NCBI GenBank assembly: GCA_021804785.1
Contig: JAJZGY010000011.1
Span: 1 to 49,694 of the forward strand
Reading direction: 5' to 3'
DNA length: 49,694 nucleotides
From: Pseudomonadota bacterium
GTDB taxonomy: Bacteria; Pseudomonadota; Alphaproteobacteria; Micropepsales; Micropepsaceae
In this document: piece after piece, positions 8,584-18,016 of the stretch
Layout of the letters: every line of letters starts with the position of its first letter
Position numbering within the stretch: position 1 is the first letter of the stretch
Notes under the pieces: model-generated
Database searches by the model: none
What the model was told of the DNA's origin: nothing
The model's input: the letters and a program-made list of their open reading frames with translations, nothing else
Made by a program: the position numbers and the translations under genes

Positions 8584-9987
8584 ATGCACAGCTGCCTTGT
8601 AAAAAGCGCAAAATCCGCGATCCCGCTCTATGCGGTCCGCGCAGCGACGCGTGAGGCGACGCTGCGTGCTCTGGGTCGTCATGTCGAGCAATGGACGCAG
8701 AGTGCTGACTTTCAGGCCAGAAGCGGGGAACTACTGCTTGTGCCCGGCGACGACGGACGGGTGGCCGCAATCCTGTTCGGTTTGGGCAGGAATGACGATG
8801 CACTGGCTCTTGCCGCTGCTGCAGAGAAACTTCCGGCGGGAACCTACCGGCTCGCATCCGCGTCATCAGGCACGGATTTGGAGCCCCTCGGCTGGCTGCT
8901 CGGTACCTACAGCTATACGCGCTACCGCTCATTGCCAGCGCGCGCGCTACCAAAGCTGGTGCTGCCGGAGGGGTGCGATGGGGAAAATATCAGCCGCATC
9001 GCCGCCGGACTGTTCTGGGGCCGTGATCTGGTAGCAACCCCGGCCAATGACATGGGGCCTCAGGACCTTGCAGCTGCGGCCCGCAGCCTGGCCAAGCGCC
9101 ATCGTGCCAAATGCCGTATCATTGCGGGGAAGGCCCTTGCCGAGGGCTATCCGATGATTGAGGCGGTGGGCGGAGGATCGGCGCGTCCGCCCTGTCTCAT
9201 CGACCTCACCTGGGGAAATCGGGGCGCACCCAAACTCACCCTGGTCGGCAAGGGGGTTTGCTTTGACAGCGGCGGCCTTGATCTCAAATCCGCTGCCGGC
9301 ATGCTGACCATGAAGAAGGACATGGGCGGAGCTGCAGCAGTGCTCGCCCTTGGTCACATGATCATGGATGCGAGACTCGACGTGCGCTTGCGCATTCTCG
9401 TTCCCGCGGTCGAAAATGCCGTTTCCGGCACTGCCTATCGGCCCGGTGACGTTTTGAGGAGCCGCAAGGGGCTGACCGTCGAAATTGGCAATACCGATGC
9501 TGAAGGCCGACTGGTGCTCGCGGACGCCCTCAGTTTGGCCGATGAAGAGGAGCCTGATCTGCTCATCGATATTGCCACGCTGACCGGTGCGGCACGCGCG
9601 GCGACGGGTATGGAATTGCCGCCCTTCTTTACCGATGACGAAGCTCTGGCTAAGGCGCTTGAGCAATATGGGCATGACGTGGCCGACCCCTTGTGGCGTC
9701 TGCCACTGTGGCGCGGCTATGAGAATACACTCGACAGTTCCATTGCCGACCTCAACAATGCACCGGCCTATGCACTGGCGGGTGCGATTACCGCTGCGCT
9801 GTTCCTCAACCGCTTCGTGACGAAAACCTCGCGCTGGATGCATCTGGACATCCCGGCCTGGAATGATCGGCCGCGGCCTGGGCGAAAGGTGGGGCCCGAT
9901 CTTAACGGAGTGCGCGCTCTCTTTGCCTTGCTTTCAGCCCGCTATGCGCGCACGCGGCTCCGTCGCCCTTCGGCAGATCGAGGATGA
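8584..9987 (+). CDS. Leucyl aminopeptidase, M17 family
   Basis: This 467-residue cytosolic metalloexopeptidase removes N-terminal residues using two divalent metal ions. The metal and catalytic residues are in place: GKGVCFDSGGLDLK (from residue 222, with the first metal Lys and Asp), MKKDMGGAAA (about 243-252, with catalytic Lys and metal Asp) and the M17 hallmark NTDAEGRL (303-310). The N-terminal macro-like domain occupies about 1-150. The start at 8584 is preferred because upstream residues are not family-like and AAAGGG precedes it; a longer frame begins at 8512. The next gene, cysQ, follows after 6 bases. Confidence 0.9.
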   Translation: MHSCLVKSAKSAIPLYAVRAATREATLRALGRHVEQWTQSADFQARSGELLLVPGDDGRVAAILFGLGRNDDALALAAAAEKLPAGTYRLASASSGTDLEPLGWLLGTYSYTRYRSLPARALPKLVLPEGCDGENISRIAAGLFWGRDLVATPANDMGPQDLAAAARSLAKRHRAKCRIIAGKALAEGYPMIEAVGGGSARPPCLIDLTWGNRGAPKLTLVGKGVCFDSGGLDLKSAAGMLTMKKDMGGAAAVLALGHMIMDARLDVRLRILVPAVENAVSGTAYRPGDVLRSRKGLTVEIGNTDAEGRLVLADALSLADEEEPDLLIDIATLTGAARAATGMELPPFFTDDEALAKALEQYGHDVADPLWRLPLWRGYENTLDSSIADLNNAPAYALAGAITAALFLNRFVTKTSRWMHLDIPAWNDRPRPGRKVGPDLNGVRALFALLSARYARTRLRRPSADRG

Positions 9988-9993
9988 TCGCAT

Positions 9994-10773
9994 ATGCTAA
10001 GTAGCCAAGCCCACATACTTGCCGATATTGCCTGGGAAGCCGGAACCGTGATTCTTGGTCACTATGGCGGGACTTTTGAGACGCGTCGTAAGCACGATAG
10101 CTCGCCGGTCACCGTCGCCGATGAAGAGGCGGAAATCCTGATCCTGTCCCGATTGCGCGCGCACTGGCCCGAAATTCCCGTGATTGCCGAGGAGGAAGTT
10201 GCCCGTGGCCACCGCATCATGGCCGGCAGCCACTTCTTTCTGGTCGACCCACTCGACGGTACGAAGGAGTTCATCAACCGCAATGGTGAATTCACGGTCA
10301 ATATCGCGGAGATCAGTAATCAGGAGCCGGTACGCGGCGTCGTTTATGCGCCAGCGCAGGGACAAATGTGGATTGGTGACGGTACAAACGGTGCGGTAAG
10401 TTTGAGAGTAAATCCGGAGCTCAAACCAGATTTCTCATCGGCCAGGCCGATCAGAGCGCGACGCGCGCCTTCAGATGGCATGATTGCCGTCGCCAGTCGC
10501 TCCCATCGCGACAGCAAAACTGAGGAATACCTCGCCCATTACCGGATCAAGGACTTTATTGCTGCTGGATCAAGCCTCAAGTTCTGTCTCGTTGCAGCAG
10601 GCACGGCTGACATCTATCCGCGTCATGGCAGGACCATGGAGTGGGATACTGCGGCGGGTCATGCTGTGCTGGCCGCCGCAGGCGGTACGGTGACACTTCT
10701 TGACGGTGGCCCGTTGCTCTATGGCAAGCCTAATTATGAGAATCCCTATTTTGTGGCCCGCGGTCCCAGATGA
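9994..10773 (+). CDS. cysQ: 3'(2'),5'-bisphosphate nucleotidase CysQ
   Basis: This 259-residue member of the inositol monophosphatase superfamily hydrolyses 3'-phosphoadenosine 5'-phosphate to AMP, clearing a by-product of sulfate assimilation. The metal-binding residues are visible: EEEVARG near residue 65, DPLDGTKEFINRNGEFTVNI from residue 86, and the C-terminal MEWDTAAGHAVLAAAGG. The KEFI after DPLDGT is typical of CysQ rather than of inositol phosphatases. It sits 6 bases after the aminopeptidase gene and is probably co-transcribed with it, though no functional link is obvious. Confidence 0.92.
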   Translation: MLSSQAHILADIAWEAGTVILGHYGGTFETRRKHDSSPVTVADEEAEILILSRLRAHWPEIPVIAEEEVARGHRIMAGSHFFLVDPLDGTKEFINRNGEFTVNIAEISNQEPVRGVVYAPAQGQMWIGDGTNGAVSLRVNPELKPDFSSARPIRARRAPSDGMIAVASRSHRDSKTEEYLAHYRIKDFIAAGSSLKFCLVAAGTADIYPRHGRTMEWDTAAGHAVLAAAGGTVTLLDGGPLLYGKPNYENPYFVARGPR

Positions 10774-10781
10774 CGTGCGGT

Positions 10782-10851
10782 GAGGGGCGGATTGATCATG
10801 CGGACCTGGTGGGATCCCCTGGCTGATACGCCACGACATATGCCGCCCCTC
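10782..10851. repeat. 9-bp inverted repeat downstream of cysQ
   Basis: GAGGGGCGG (10782-10790) and CCGCCCCTC (10843-10851) are exact reverse complements with 52 bases between them. It lies in the convergent gap between cysQ and a small membrane protein gene. A long-loop hairpin could form in transcripts from either strand. There is no T run. The role is unknown. Confidence 0.3.
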
Positions 10852-10906
10852 CTTGGGTGGGGCGCGGTGGCTGGATCCGCTGCATGGCAGCCGACGAGAA
10901 CGTGGC

Positions 10907-11158
10907 TCAACGGTCGTAGTTATGTCGGCTCGAATAAAACAGGAGTGCCATCAGGCCGCCACCCACGGCCAGCGTGACGACGGCGCCGAGGCCCATAAAC
11001 AGCCAGCCGAGCGGGCTCATGGCTACGCCGCTCAGTGACGTCCAGGTGCGCAGGGCAATCCACGCCGCCCAAACCAGAAATCCGAGCAGCACGATGATGG
11101 CAAACCACCCGGCTCGGCCCAAAGGGACACGCTTTTGTGGCGATGGGAGCTTGGTCAT
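10907..11158 (-). CDS. Small two-helix membrane protein
   Basis: This is a small protein of about 83 residues (97 if the ATG at 11200 is used). It has a short basic N-terminus, then two hydrophobic helices: one around AGWFAIIVLLGFLVWAAWIAL and one around GWLFMGLGAVVTLAVGGGLMALLFY. It ends in the polar tail SSRHNYDR. It follows the DUF1499 gene in the same direction with no gap worth a promoter, so the two are likely one transcript. I do not recognise a named family. The start is uncertain: neither ATG has a strong ribosome binding site. Confidence 0.6.
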   Translation of the reverse strand: MTKLPSPQKRVPLGRAGWFAIIVLLGFLVWAAWIALRTWTSLSGVAMSPLGWLFMGLGAVVTLAVGGGLMALLFYSSRHNYDR

Positions 11159-11203
11159 CGCAAAGCTGACCGACGCGACCACGAGGGCCGGATCATGCAT
11201 CCG

Positions 11204-11968
11204 TCAATTATGCTTGACGATTTGGATAAAGCTGCGAATGGCATCGGCATTGCGGCCTCCATCATTGCGTCCGACGCGACTTTCCGAGCGTATGTCGACT
11301 TTGGCGCCGGCGCCCGAGGGACGCACCCTGATAACAATATCGTCGACGAGGCCAAATAGGAAGCTGGTATCGGTTGCCTCGATGCGGCCTTCTTCCGGAC
11401 TTTGGGCGACGATATCCCATCCCCTCTGCTGTGCCGCTTTGAGCGCGCGTGCATATAATTGGGCCGGGCTCATGAGCAAACGCAGTGTATAGATGTCCGT
11501 ATAGTATTTGCGTTGCCACTGCGCCACGGTTCGGGTTTTGCCGTGCCAGGTAACCGGCGAATTGCCATCATATCGGGCGCTGTTGGGCGAACCCTTGCGC
11601 AGTGCCAGGAGCGCGCGAAAATGCGGGGGGTTGGCGATGTCCGTAGTGATGTCATGGATCGGCGGTGAGTTCTGGATGCTGTAGTAATCGTAGATCGGAA
11701 GCGCCAGCACCACTGCTGCGCCAAATACCCCGATCAGACCATAAGCGGTTGCGCCGTTACCTTTGCCGAACCAGGCCAGCAGTCCCCAAACGAGGCCGAT
11801 GGCGAGGGCGGCGAAGGCGACATAGACACACCAAGGCAGCAGCACGTCGAGCCCCATATGGTAAGTCCAAAAGCCCAGACGGGTGCCAAAGCCCGCTGTC
11901 AGTCCCAATAGCGCCGACAGTACAAAGCCCGTGAAGGCCAGTTTGCCCAGTGTCGGTACGATGCGCAT
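11204..11968 (-). CDS. DUF1499 family membrane protein
   Basis: This protein of 254 residues has three or four hydrophobic segments in its first 110 residues. The C-terminal DUF1499 domain (about 115-250) ends in the family signature DIRSESRVGRNDGGRNADAIRSF. The function of the domain is unknown; it is common in proteobacteria. The start at 11968 (MRIVPTLGKLAF) is preferred to 11992, which would overlap the upstream acyl-CoA synthetase stop by 8 bases. It lies in a minus-strand run: acyl-CoA synthetase, DUF1499, small membrane protein. Confidence 0.82.
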   Translation of the reverse strand: MRIVPTLGKLAFTGFVLSALLGLTAGFGTRLGFWTYHMGLDVLLPWCVYVAFAALAIGLVWGLLAWFGKGNGATAYGLIGVFGAAVVLALPIYDYYSIQNSPPIHDITTDIANPPHFRALLALRKGSPNSARYDGNSPVTWHGKTRTVAQWQRKYYTDIYTLRLLMSPAQLYARALKAAQQRGWDIVAQSPEEGRIEATDTSFLFGLVDDIVIRVRPSGAGAKVDIRSESRVGRNDGGRNADAIRSFIQIVKHN

Positions 11969-11984
11969 GGCTGCTCTCCCAACC

Positions 11985-13616
11985 TCAGGCAACGCCCGGC
12001 AGGCGATAATCGGCGAAGGCTTTGCGCAGTTCCAGCTTCTGGATCTTACCCGTGGCGGTATGTGCGATGCTGTTAACGAAAACGACGTCGTCGGGTATCC
12101 ACCATTTGGCGATCTTGCCGGAAAGATGATTCAAAATGTCTTCGCGCGTTGCCGCCTTGCCCGGTTTCAGAACCGCGATAAGCAGCGGGCGTTCGTCCCA
12201 TTTGGGATGATGAACGCCGATCACCGCAGCTTCGGCGACCGCAGGATGGCTCACGGCCAGATTTTCGATTTCAATGGAGGAAATCCATTCTCCACCTGAC
12301 TTGATAACGTCCTTAGCACGATCCGTAATCGTCATGTAGCCATCTTCATCAAGCGTGGCCACGTCGCCGGTATCAAACCAGCCCTCCTCATCAAAGGCAC
12401 TGGCTCCCTCGCCACGAAAATACCCTTTGGCAATTGCAGGACCACGCACCTTGAGCCGGCCGAAGGTCTTGCCGTCGCGGGGCTGCTCCTGTCCGCCATC
12501 GCCCACAAGCTTGAGCTCGACACCGAACAAAGGCCGTCCCTGTTTGACCTTGTAGTCCAGCTGGCGGGGATAAGGCAGTTCCTCAAAACCGGGTTTGAGC
12601 GTGCCCAAAGTGCCCAGAGGGCTCATCTCGGTCATGCCCCAGGCATGAATGACTTCTACTCCATATTTGGTCTCGAAGGTTTCGATCATCGACCTCGGAG
12701 CGGCGGAGCCGCCGATCACAACTCGCTTCAGATGCGGTAATTTCTTTCCTGAGGCCTCGAGAAACTGCAGCAGGCCCAGCCAGACTGTGGGGACCGCTGC
12801 CGTCATCGTGACCCGCTCGGTCTCCAGCAGCTCACAGATCGAATTGCCGTCAAGTTTGGCTCCTGGCATGACGAGGTTGGCGCCCACCATTGGTGCCAGG
12901 AACGCCAGGCCCCAGGCATTGGCATGAAACATAGGGACAATCGGCAATACGGTATCGCGACCGGTTACACCAAGCGCATCGCCGCCGCTTGCCACCAGAC
13001 TGAGCAGCACATTGGAGCGGTGGCTGTAAAGAACACCTTTGGGATTACCGGTCGTTCCCGACGTGTAGCACAAGCCACAGGCCGCCCGCTCGTCGAGCTC
13101 GCGCCAGGCAAAATCACCGTCGCCAGCGGCTATAAAGTCTTCGTAGGCGACGAGGTTGGGCACCGAGATCTGTGGCAGGTGGGCACGATCGGTCAGTGCT
13201 ATGAAGAGCTTGATCGCAGGCAATTGGGCCGCGATCTGCTCGATCACGGCTGTGAAACTGGTATCAAAAAACAGCACGCGATCTTCGGCGTGGCTGGCAA
13301 TCCAGGCAATCTGCTCTGGAAACAGGCGTGGATTAATGGTGTGGTAGACCGCGCCCATACCGGCAATGCCGTACCAGGTTTCCAGATGTCGCGCCGTGTT
13401 CCAGGCCAAGGTGGCAACACGCTCACCTTCCTTGATGCCGAGCCGATCCAGCGCTTGGGCTACTTTGCGGGCGCGCAGGGCGAGTTCGCCATAGGTCGTA
13501 CGCGCCATTGGCCCCTCCACGGAGCGTGTCACGATTTCCCGCCGGGCATGGTAGAGCGCAGCATGATCAATGATTTTGTGGACCAGCAACGGCCAGTCCT
13601 GCATGAGACCGAACAT
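11985..13616 (-). CDS. Fatty-acyl-CoA synthetase (AMP-dependent ligase)
   Basis: This 543-residue ANL-superfamily enzyme activates a fatty acid through an acyl-adenylate to the CoA thioester. Motifs present are the phosphate loop [11 protein letters not shown] (184-194), the A5 region [12 protein letters not shown], the [16 protein letters not shown] hinge region (about 430), [11 protein letters not shown] (about 457) and the C-terminal catalytic lysine in [14 protein letters not shown] (about 525). The N-terminus [19 protein letters not shown] is typical of medium- or long-chain ligases of the AlkK and DmdB group. Substrate length cannot be settled. It supplies substrates for the beta-oxidation genes 5 kb downstream, but no shared operator was seen upstream. 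Confidence 0.9.
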   Translation of the reverse strand: MFGLMQDWPLLVHKIIDHAALYHARREIVTRSVEGPMARTTYGELALRARKVAQALDRLGIKEGERVATLAWNTARHLETWYGIAGMGAVYHTINPRLFPEQIAWIASHAEDRVLFFDTSFTAVIEQIAAQLPAIKLFIALTDRAHLPQISVPNLVAYEDFIAAGDGDFAWRELDERAACGLCYTSGTTGNPKGVLYSHRSNVLLSLVASGGDALGVTGRDTVLPIVPMFHANAWGLAFLAPMVGANLVMPGAKLDGNSICELLETERVTMTAAVPTVWLGLLQFLEASGKKLPHLKRVVIGGSAAPRSMIETFETKYGVEVIHAWGMTEMSPLGTLGTLKPGFEELPYPRQLDYKVKQGRPLFGVELKLVGDGGQEQPRDGKTFGRLKVRGPAIAKGYFRGEGASAFDEEGWFDTGDVATLDEDGYMTITDRAKDVIKSGGEWISSIEIENLAVSHPAVAEAAVIGVHHPKWDERPLLIAVLKPGKAATREDILNHLSGKIAKWWIPDDVVFVNSIAHTATGKIQKLELRKAFADYRLPGVA

Positions 13617-13964
13617 CCAAATATCCCCGATAATGGCCGCATCATAACCGGCCCGGCGACGGGAGCAATCCGGCTTTGCCTTTTGAGTCCTTTATCTGAG
13701 GCATGAACGCGCCCAGAGACCTCCACCTCGACCTCCGGAGGGACGGGTGGGTGGGGCAGGGCTCCGGCAACATGGCGGGACAATGCTCACTTGGTCGCAG
13801 CCACGCCGGTCGGGCTCGTTTGCCAGGGGGAGGTGCCCTTTGAGGGGAGGCGGGCGCGGTTTTCGCCCGGGGTAGGTCAAGGGCCGCAAAATGGACCGTT
13901 GCGCCGGCACGACTTCCTGCTCATGCTTTTGCCGCCATCAACCAGAGGCGGTACCAGGGCTGCG
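13617..13964. other. 348-bp divergent intergenic region
   Basis: This region separates the divergent acyl-CoA synthetase and MFS genes. Reading frames inside it are not family-like. It contains a perfect 10-bp palindrome CCTCCGGAGG (13732-13741) and several G-rich runs (13740-13760 and 13820-13855). I could not recognise a promoter, a riboswitch or an RNA gene here. Confidence 0.5.
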
Positions 13965-15284
13965 ATGAGCTGCGAACTCACCAACTCGGCTGTGCGCCGG
14001 CATATCGCAGCCGTCACGCTCGGTAATGCTCTCGAATTCTACGATTTTCTCACTTATTCGTTTTTTGCCATTCAGATTGGGCACTGTTTCTTTCCGAGCA
14101 TGAGTGGGTACGGCAGTCTGATGGCGTCGCTTGCGACCTTCGGCGCAGGTTTTGTAACACGCCCGCTTGGTGCTCTGGTCATCGGTCAATATGCTGACAA
14201 GGTCGGACGCAAACCGGCGATGCTTCTCAGTTTCGTTCTGATTGGGATGTCAATCTTCGCCATGGCTCTCATTCCACCTTACCGCAGTATAGGCTTGGCC
14301 GCACCGGTACTTTTCGTTGCGTCGCGCATGATGCAGGGCTTTTCCCTGGGCGGCGAAATTGGTTCCAATACCGCCTTTCTGGTAGAAGCCTCCCCGCCGG
14401 CGACGCGCGGCTTCATCGTCTCATTTCAGGGCGCAAGTCAGATGGCGGCGATCCTCGCCGGCAGCCTGGTCGGTGCATTACTCTCCGAGGTGCTATCTGC
14501 TGGCGCGCTGACTGCCTATGGCTGGCGCATCGCTTTTGCGCTTGGTGGTCTCGTCGTGCCGCTGGGGTGGTGGCTGCGACGCAGTCTGCCTGAGACCTTG
14601 CATCTGCCGGATCCTGTCGCTGAGTCAGAAAGCAAGCCTGCGAACCTCGCCCGGGACCACTGGCGCGTAATGGTGTTGGGGCTCGTCATTCTTGGCATGG
14701 GCGCTATCGGCAGCTATGTGCAGATGTATATTGTCACCTACGCCCAGCACACCTTGGGTCTACCCGCGCGCGCCGGATTTCTTGCGTCTTGCGCCAACGC
14801 GGTTGCGGCCATACCGGCCTTGTTGCTGGGAGGCTGGTTGTCGGATCGCTTTGGCCGCTGGCCGGTTAATGTTCTGGCCAATGCACTCTTACTGCTACTG
14901 GTAGTGCCGCTTTTTGCCTGGACCGTGGAGCGTGGCTCCGCTGCTGTTCTCATTGCCAGCATGACCCTGCTTGGCTTTGTTTCCAATCTGACTTTTGGCG
15001 TGGTTTGTGCAGCCTTGGGCGAGGGTCTTCCGCAGACAATCCGTTCCCGCGCCTTTGGTACCGTCTATTCGCTGGCAATAGCGGCCTGTGGCGGCTCAAC
15101 GGAATTCATAGTGACCTGGTTGATTCATTCCACCGGTAGTGCGATGGCGCCGGCATGGTATGTTGCCGGCGCCACAGCGGTGGCACAGGTTGCGCTCATG
15201 ATGCTGCCGGAGACCGCGCCCCTGCGAGTTATGCATTCCACCGCACGAATAGAGCCAGAGGCCACGGCCGCAGAACACACCTAG
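13965..15284 (+). CDS. MFS transporter, metabolite:H+ symporter type
   Basis: This polytopic inner-membrane protein of about 439 residues belongs to the major facilitator superfamily, most like the metabolite:H+ symporter (MHS) group. It shows the NALEFYDFLTYSFFA first helix, the loop-2/3 motif GQYADKVGRKPAM, the SRMMQGFSLGGEIGSNTAF segment and a second half repeat of the motif, GWLSDRFGRWP. About twelve hydrophobic segments are visible. The start at 13965 is chosen because the frame upstream reads like non-coding sequence. The class III aminotransferase follows after 15 bases, so the substrate may be an amine or amino acid, which is an inference. Confidence 0.88.
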   Translation: MSCELTNSAVRRHIAAVTLGNALEFYDFLTYSFFAIQIGHCFFPSMSGYGSLMASLATFGAGFVTRPLGALVIGQYADKVGRKPAMLLSFVLIGMSIFAMALIPPYRSIGLAAPVLFVASRMMQGFSLGGEIGSNTAFLVEASPPATRGFIVSFQGASQMAAILAGSLVGALLSEVLSAGALTAYGWRIAFALGGLVVPLGWWLRRSLPETLHLPDPVAESESKPANLARDHWRVMVLGLVILGMGAIGSYVQMYIVTYAQHTLGLPARAGFLASCANAVAAIPALLLGGWLSDRFGRWPVNVLANALLLLLVVPLFAWTVERGSAAVLIASMTLLGFVSNLTFGVVCAALGEGLPQTIRSRAFGTVYSLAIAACGGSTEFIVTWLIHSTGSAMAPAWYVAGATAVAQVALMMLPETAPLRVMHSTARIEPEATAAEHT

Positions 15285-15299
15285 GTTCACTGCAACGTC

Positions 15300-16700
15300 A
15301 TGGATGGTCTACAGATGTCACTTACAAACGCTCAAACGCGCGATGTGGAAGCACTGCTTCATCCCTATACCGATCTCGTCCGACATCGCAGTGTTGGGCC
15401 TGTCATCTTCGAGCGTGCCCAGGGGATCCATATTTATGATGACAAGGGCAAAGATTACATTGAAGCGATGGCTGGCCTATGGTGCACAGCTCTGGGCTGG
15501 GGTGATGGCGAACTCGTCGAGGCGGCGAGTGAACAAATGCGCAAGCTTTCCTTTGGTCATCTTTTTGCCGGACGCAGCCATGAGCCGGCCATCGCATTAG
15601 CGGAAAAGCTCAAGGAAATTGCGCCCTTCAAGGTTTCCAAGGTGTTTTTCGCCAACTCCGGATCTGAAGCCAATGACACGCAGATCAAGCTTTACTGGTA
15701 TGCCAATAACGCGCTGGGTCGCCCCAACAGGAAAACCATCATCAGTCGCGAAAAGGCCTATCACGGAGTGACGCTGGCCTCCGCATCACTGACAATGCTG
15801 CCAGCCAATCATCGTAGTTTCGACCTTCCCTTTGACTTTGTGCGGTATGCCGAATGTCCCCATTATTATAAATCCGCCAGTGTGGGCGAAGACGAAGTCG
15901 CCTTTAGCGAGCGCATGGCAGCCAGGCTGGCTGAGTTGATTGAGCGAGATGGACCAGAGCACATCGCAGCGATGATCGCCGAACCGCTCCAGGGTGCTGG
16001 TGGAGTGATTTTGCCGCCGCGCGGATATTGGGAGCGCATCGGCAAGGTTCTCGAGCGCTATGGGATTCCGCTCATTGTTGATGAGGTCATCACCGGATTC
16101 GGTCGAACCGGGAAATGGTTTGGCAGCGAAACCTACGCGATGAAACCGGCCAGCATGACGATTGCCAAGGCATTGTCCTCCGCCTATTTGCCGATTTCGG
16201 CTGTATTGCTCGGTGATGAGCTTGCTGCCGCAGTTGAGGCTGAAAGTGGCCGGATCGGCACCTTCGGCCATGGCTTCACCTATGGTGGACATCCGGTGGC
16301 CTGCGCTGTCGCGCTGAAGACGATTGAACTGTATCAGACGCGTGACGTCATCGGGCACGCCGCACGCATGTCCCCGCACTTCCAGGACCGGCTCCACGCG
16401 CTCTGCGCTCATCCGCTGGTGGGAGAGGTGCAGGGTGTTGGTCTGATTGGTGCTCTTGAGCTTGTGGCCGACAAGCAAAGCCGCATGAACTTCAGTAGTC
16501 TGCACCAGGTAGCCGCGACGGCGGCCGGTTTTGCGCAGGATGAGGGCGTAATCGTTCGCCCGTTGATGGGGGACAGGCTTGCGGTCTGTCCGCCACTTGT
16601 GATCGTCGAAGCAGAAATCGACGAGCTCTTTGCACGCCTCCGCCGTGGTCTTGACCGTACACTTGAGTGGGTCCGCAAGGAGGGTTTGTTGGGCAATTGA
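15300..16700 (+). CDS. Class III PLP-dependent aminotransferase
   Basis: This 466-residue fold-type I enzyme is of the omega-aminotransferase kind, acting on an amine or omega-amino acid with a keto acid acceptor. The PLP phosphate site is in FFANSGSEANDTQIKL. The aspartate that binds the pyridine nitrogen is in LIVDEVITGFGRTGKW, and the Schiff-base lysine is K290 in MTIAKALSSAYLP. The AMAGLWCTALGWGD and SREKAYHGVTLASASLTMLP segments are those of the taurine/putrescine/beta-alanine group. The substrate is not determined. A second ATG at 15315 (MSLTNAQ) is also a possible start. It probably shares a transcript with the MHS transporter upstream. Confidence 0.9.
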   Translation: MDGLQMSLTNAQTRDVEALLHPYTDLVRHRSVGPVIFERAQGIHIYDDKGKDYIEAMAGLWCTALGWGDGELVEAASEQMRKLSFGHLFAGRSHEPAIALAEKLKEIAPFKVSKVFFANSGSEANDTQIKLYWYANNALGRPNRKTIISREKAYHGVTLASASLTMLPANHRSFDLPFDFVRYAECPHYYKSASVGEDEVAFSERMAARLAELIERDGPEHIAAMIAEPLQGAGGVILPPRGYWERIGKVLERYGIPLIVDEVITGFGRTGKWFGSETYAMKPASMTIAKALSSAYLPISAVLLGDELAAAVEAESGRIGTFGHGFTYGGHPVACAVALKTIELYQTRDVIGHAARMSPHFQDRLHALCAHPLVGEVQGVGLIGALELVADKQSRMNFSSLHQVAATAAGFAQDEGVIVRPLMGDRLAVCPPLVIVEAEIDELFARLRRGLDRTLEWVRKEGLLGN

Positions 16701-16811
16701 GGTGCTTGCCTGGAACACATTCGCGGTGCGATGCGTTAAAAATCTGAAGCCGGGGCGCCTGGATGCCCATCAGACGCAAACAGCCCCTGTGCCAAGGCGA
16801 GATGAAACCCT

Positions 16812-17024
16812 ATGTCTACCCCTGCAGAGGCGCGGACTGCGACCGTTCTTGCTGAAATCGCGAAGGAGCGTGCCGCTATTGCGGACAAGACCGAGCGCCT
16901 GCGTGCGTTACGTCTGGCGAAGGAAAGCGAAGAGCGCAGCCGTGCAGCGATTTCGGGCAGCGCGACGGCGCGGCGCAAGCGCAGAGCCGCTGTAAAAATG
17001 GTGCGCGTGAATGTGTCGGGATAG
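16812..17024 (+). CDS. Small basic hypothetical protein
   Basis: This 70-residue protein is rich in Ala, Arg, Lys and Glu. It has a predicted helical, possibly coiled-coil stretch (residues 8-45, around IAKERAAIADKTERLRALRLA) and a basic C-terminal tail. Codon use has the strong third-position GC of its neighbours. A weak AAGGCGAGA site precedes the ATG. I do not recognise a named family, and no function is claimed. It stands alone between the aminotransferase and the sodB gene. Confidence 0.6.
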   Translation: MSTPAEARTATVLAEIAKERAAIADKTERLRALRLAKESEERSRAAISGSATARRKRRAAVKMVRVNVSG

Positions 17025-17353
17025 TCGCGATCAACGGGTGGCGTGTCGTTGAAGCGGGTTCGTGGGCCATCGGCAATCGAAATTATCCAATATCATCAAC
17101 ATGTTTTGGTGTGATGACCGGACCAGGCTAGGGCGCATGGGAATGCCGGTTGGTCGCCACACCCCGGCACCGAGGGTGGCAGGCTGCTGGCCTCTGGCGC
17201 AGCCTTGCCTTGCGCAAAAAGCGGTAGCAGAGGCGGAACCAGCCATGCTCTAATTGGTTACCGGTTTGGCGGGACGATTAAAGCCTGCCGGAACCCTTGC
17301 TGCGAGCCTTGCCTCGCGAATTTGCACAAACGCACTTTAGGAGAAGTTTCGCT
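17025..17353. other. 329-bp intergenic region upstream of sodB
   Basis: No convincing reading frame is present. The self-complementary TTGCGCAA lies near 17212. The sodB ribosome binding site (TTTAGGAGAAG) lies at the right end. I could not recognise a clear promoter or iron-responsive operator, although sodB must have its promoter here. Confidence 0.5.
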
Positions 17354-17950
17354 ATGGCCGACCCGTTCACGTTGCCACCACTGCCCTATGACCAGAAGGC
17401 ACTTGAGCCTGTGATTTCGTCGAACACGCTCGGTTTTCATTATGGAAAGCATCATCAGGCCTACGTCACGAACCTCAACAAGCTGGTTCAGGGAAGCGAA
17501 TTTGAGAGCATGGGGCTCGAGGATGTCATCCGCAAAAGCCATGGCAAGAATGCTGGTATCTTCAACAACGCCGCTCAGATTTGGAACCATACATTCTACT
17601 GGCACAGCCTGAAGGCCGGAGGCAGCCAGCCCGGTGGCAAGCTCAAAGAGGCGATTGAGGCGTTCGGCGGGCTGGAGAAGCTGAAGGCTGATTTTGCCGA
17701 GGCCGCGAAGACCCAGTTCGGCTCGGGATGGGCCTGGATCGCCGCCCGCGGGGGTAAGCTCGAGGTCTTGAAGACCGGTAATGCCGAAACGCCGCTGGTC
17801 GGTGGCGCCACAGCCTTGTTGACCATCGATGTCTGGGAGCACGCCTATTACCTTGATTATCAGAACCGTCGCCCGGACTATGTGAGCGCCGTCATCGACA
17901 AGCTGCTCAATTGGGACTTCGCTGCAGAAAACCTGGCTAAGGCCAAATAG
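17354..17950 (+). CDS. sodB: Superoxide dismutase, Fe type
   Basis: This 198-residue cytosolic enzyme converts superoxide to oxygen and hydrogen peroxide. The metal ligands fit the Fe/Mn family: H29 in [13 protein letters not shown]79 in [11 protein letters not shown], and D159 and H163 in [12 protein letters not shown]. The Gln in NNAAQIWNH (Q75) is the residue position typical of Fe enzymes, so iron is the likely metal. The start at 17354 is supported by AGGAGAAG just upstream and by the conserved N-terminus [15 protein letters not shown]; the frame is open back to 17297. A strong terminator follows. Confidence 0.95.
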   Translation: MADPFTLPPLPYDQKALEPVISSNTLGFHYGKHHQAYVTNLNKLVQGSEFESMGLEDVIRKSHGKNAGIFNNAAQIWNHTFYWHSLKAGGSQPGGKLKEAIEAFGGLEKLKADFAEAAKTQFGSGWAWIAARGGKLEVLKTGNAETPLVGGATALLTIDVWEHAYYLDYQNRRPDYVSAVIDKLLNWDFAAENLAKAK

Positions 17951-17974
17951 GAAGGTCGTTAGCGCAATTTTCGG

Positions 17975-18009
17975 AAAGGGGTGCGATGTTTTGCGCCCCT
18001 TTCATTTTT
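17975..18009 (+). terminator. Rho-independent terminator after sodB
   Basis: AAAGGGGTGC (17975-17984) pairs with GCGCCCCTTT (17993-18002), with one G-T wobble, and is followed by CATTTTT. It lies 24 bases after the sodB stop and before the merR promoter region, so it should separate the two units. Confidence 0.8.
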
Positions 18010-18016
18010 GTCTTGC

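Noticed and set aside
8947-9843. Long open frame antisense to the aminopeptidase gene
   Set aside because: It lies entirely inside a clear M17 aminopeptidase gene, has no family features and its composition is what the complementary strand of a GC-rich gene gives.
12924-13706. 260-codon frame antisense to the acyl-CoA synthetase gene
   Set aside because: It lies opposite the N-terminal half of a well-conserved ligase and lacks a ribosome binding site.
15786-16718. 310-codon frame antisense to the aminotransferase gene
   Set aside because: The plus-strand gene carries all PLP motifs; the antisense translation has none.
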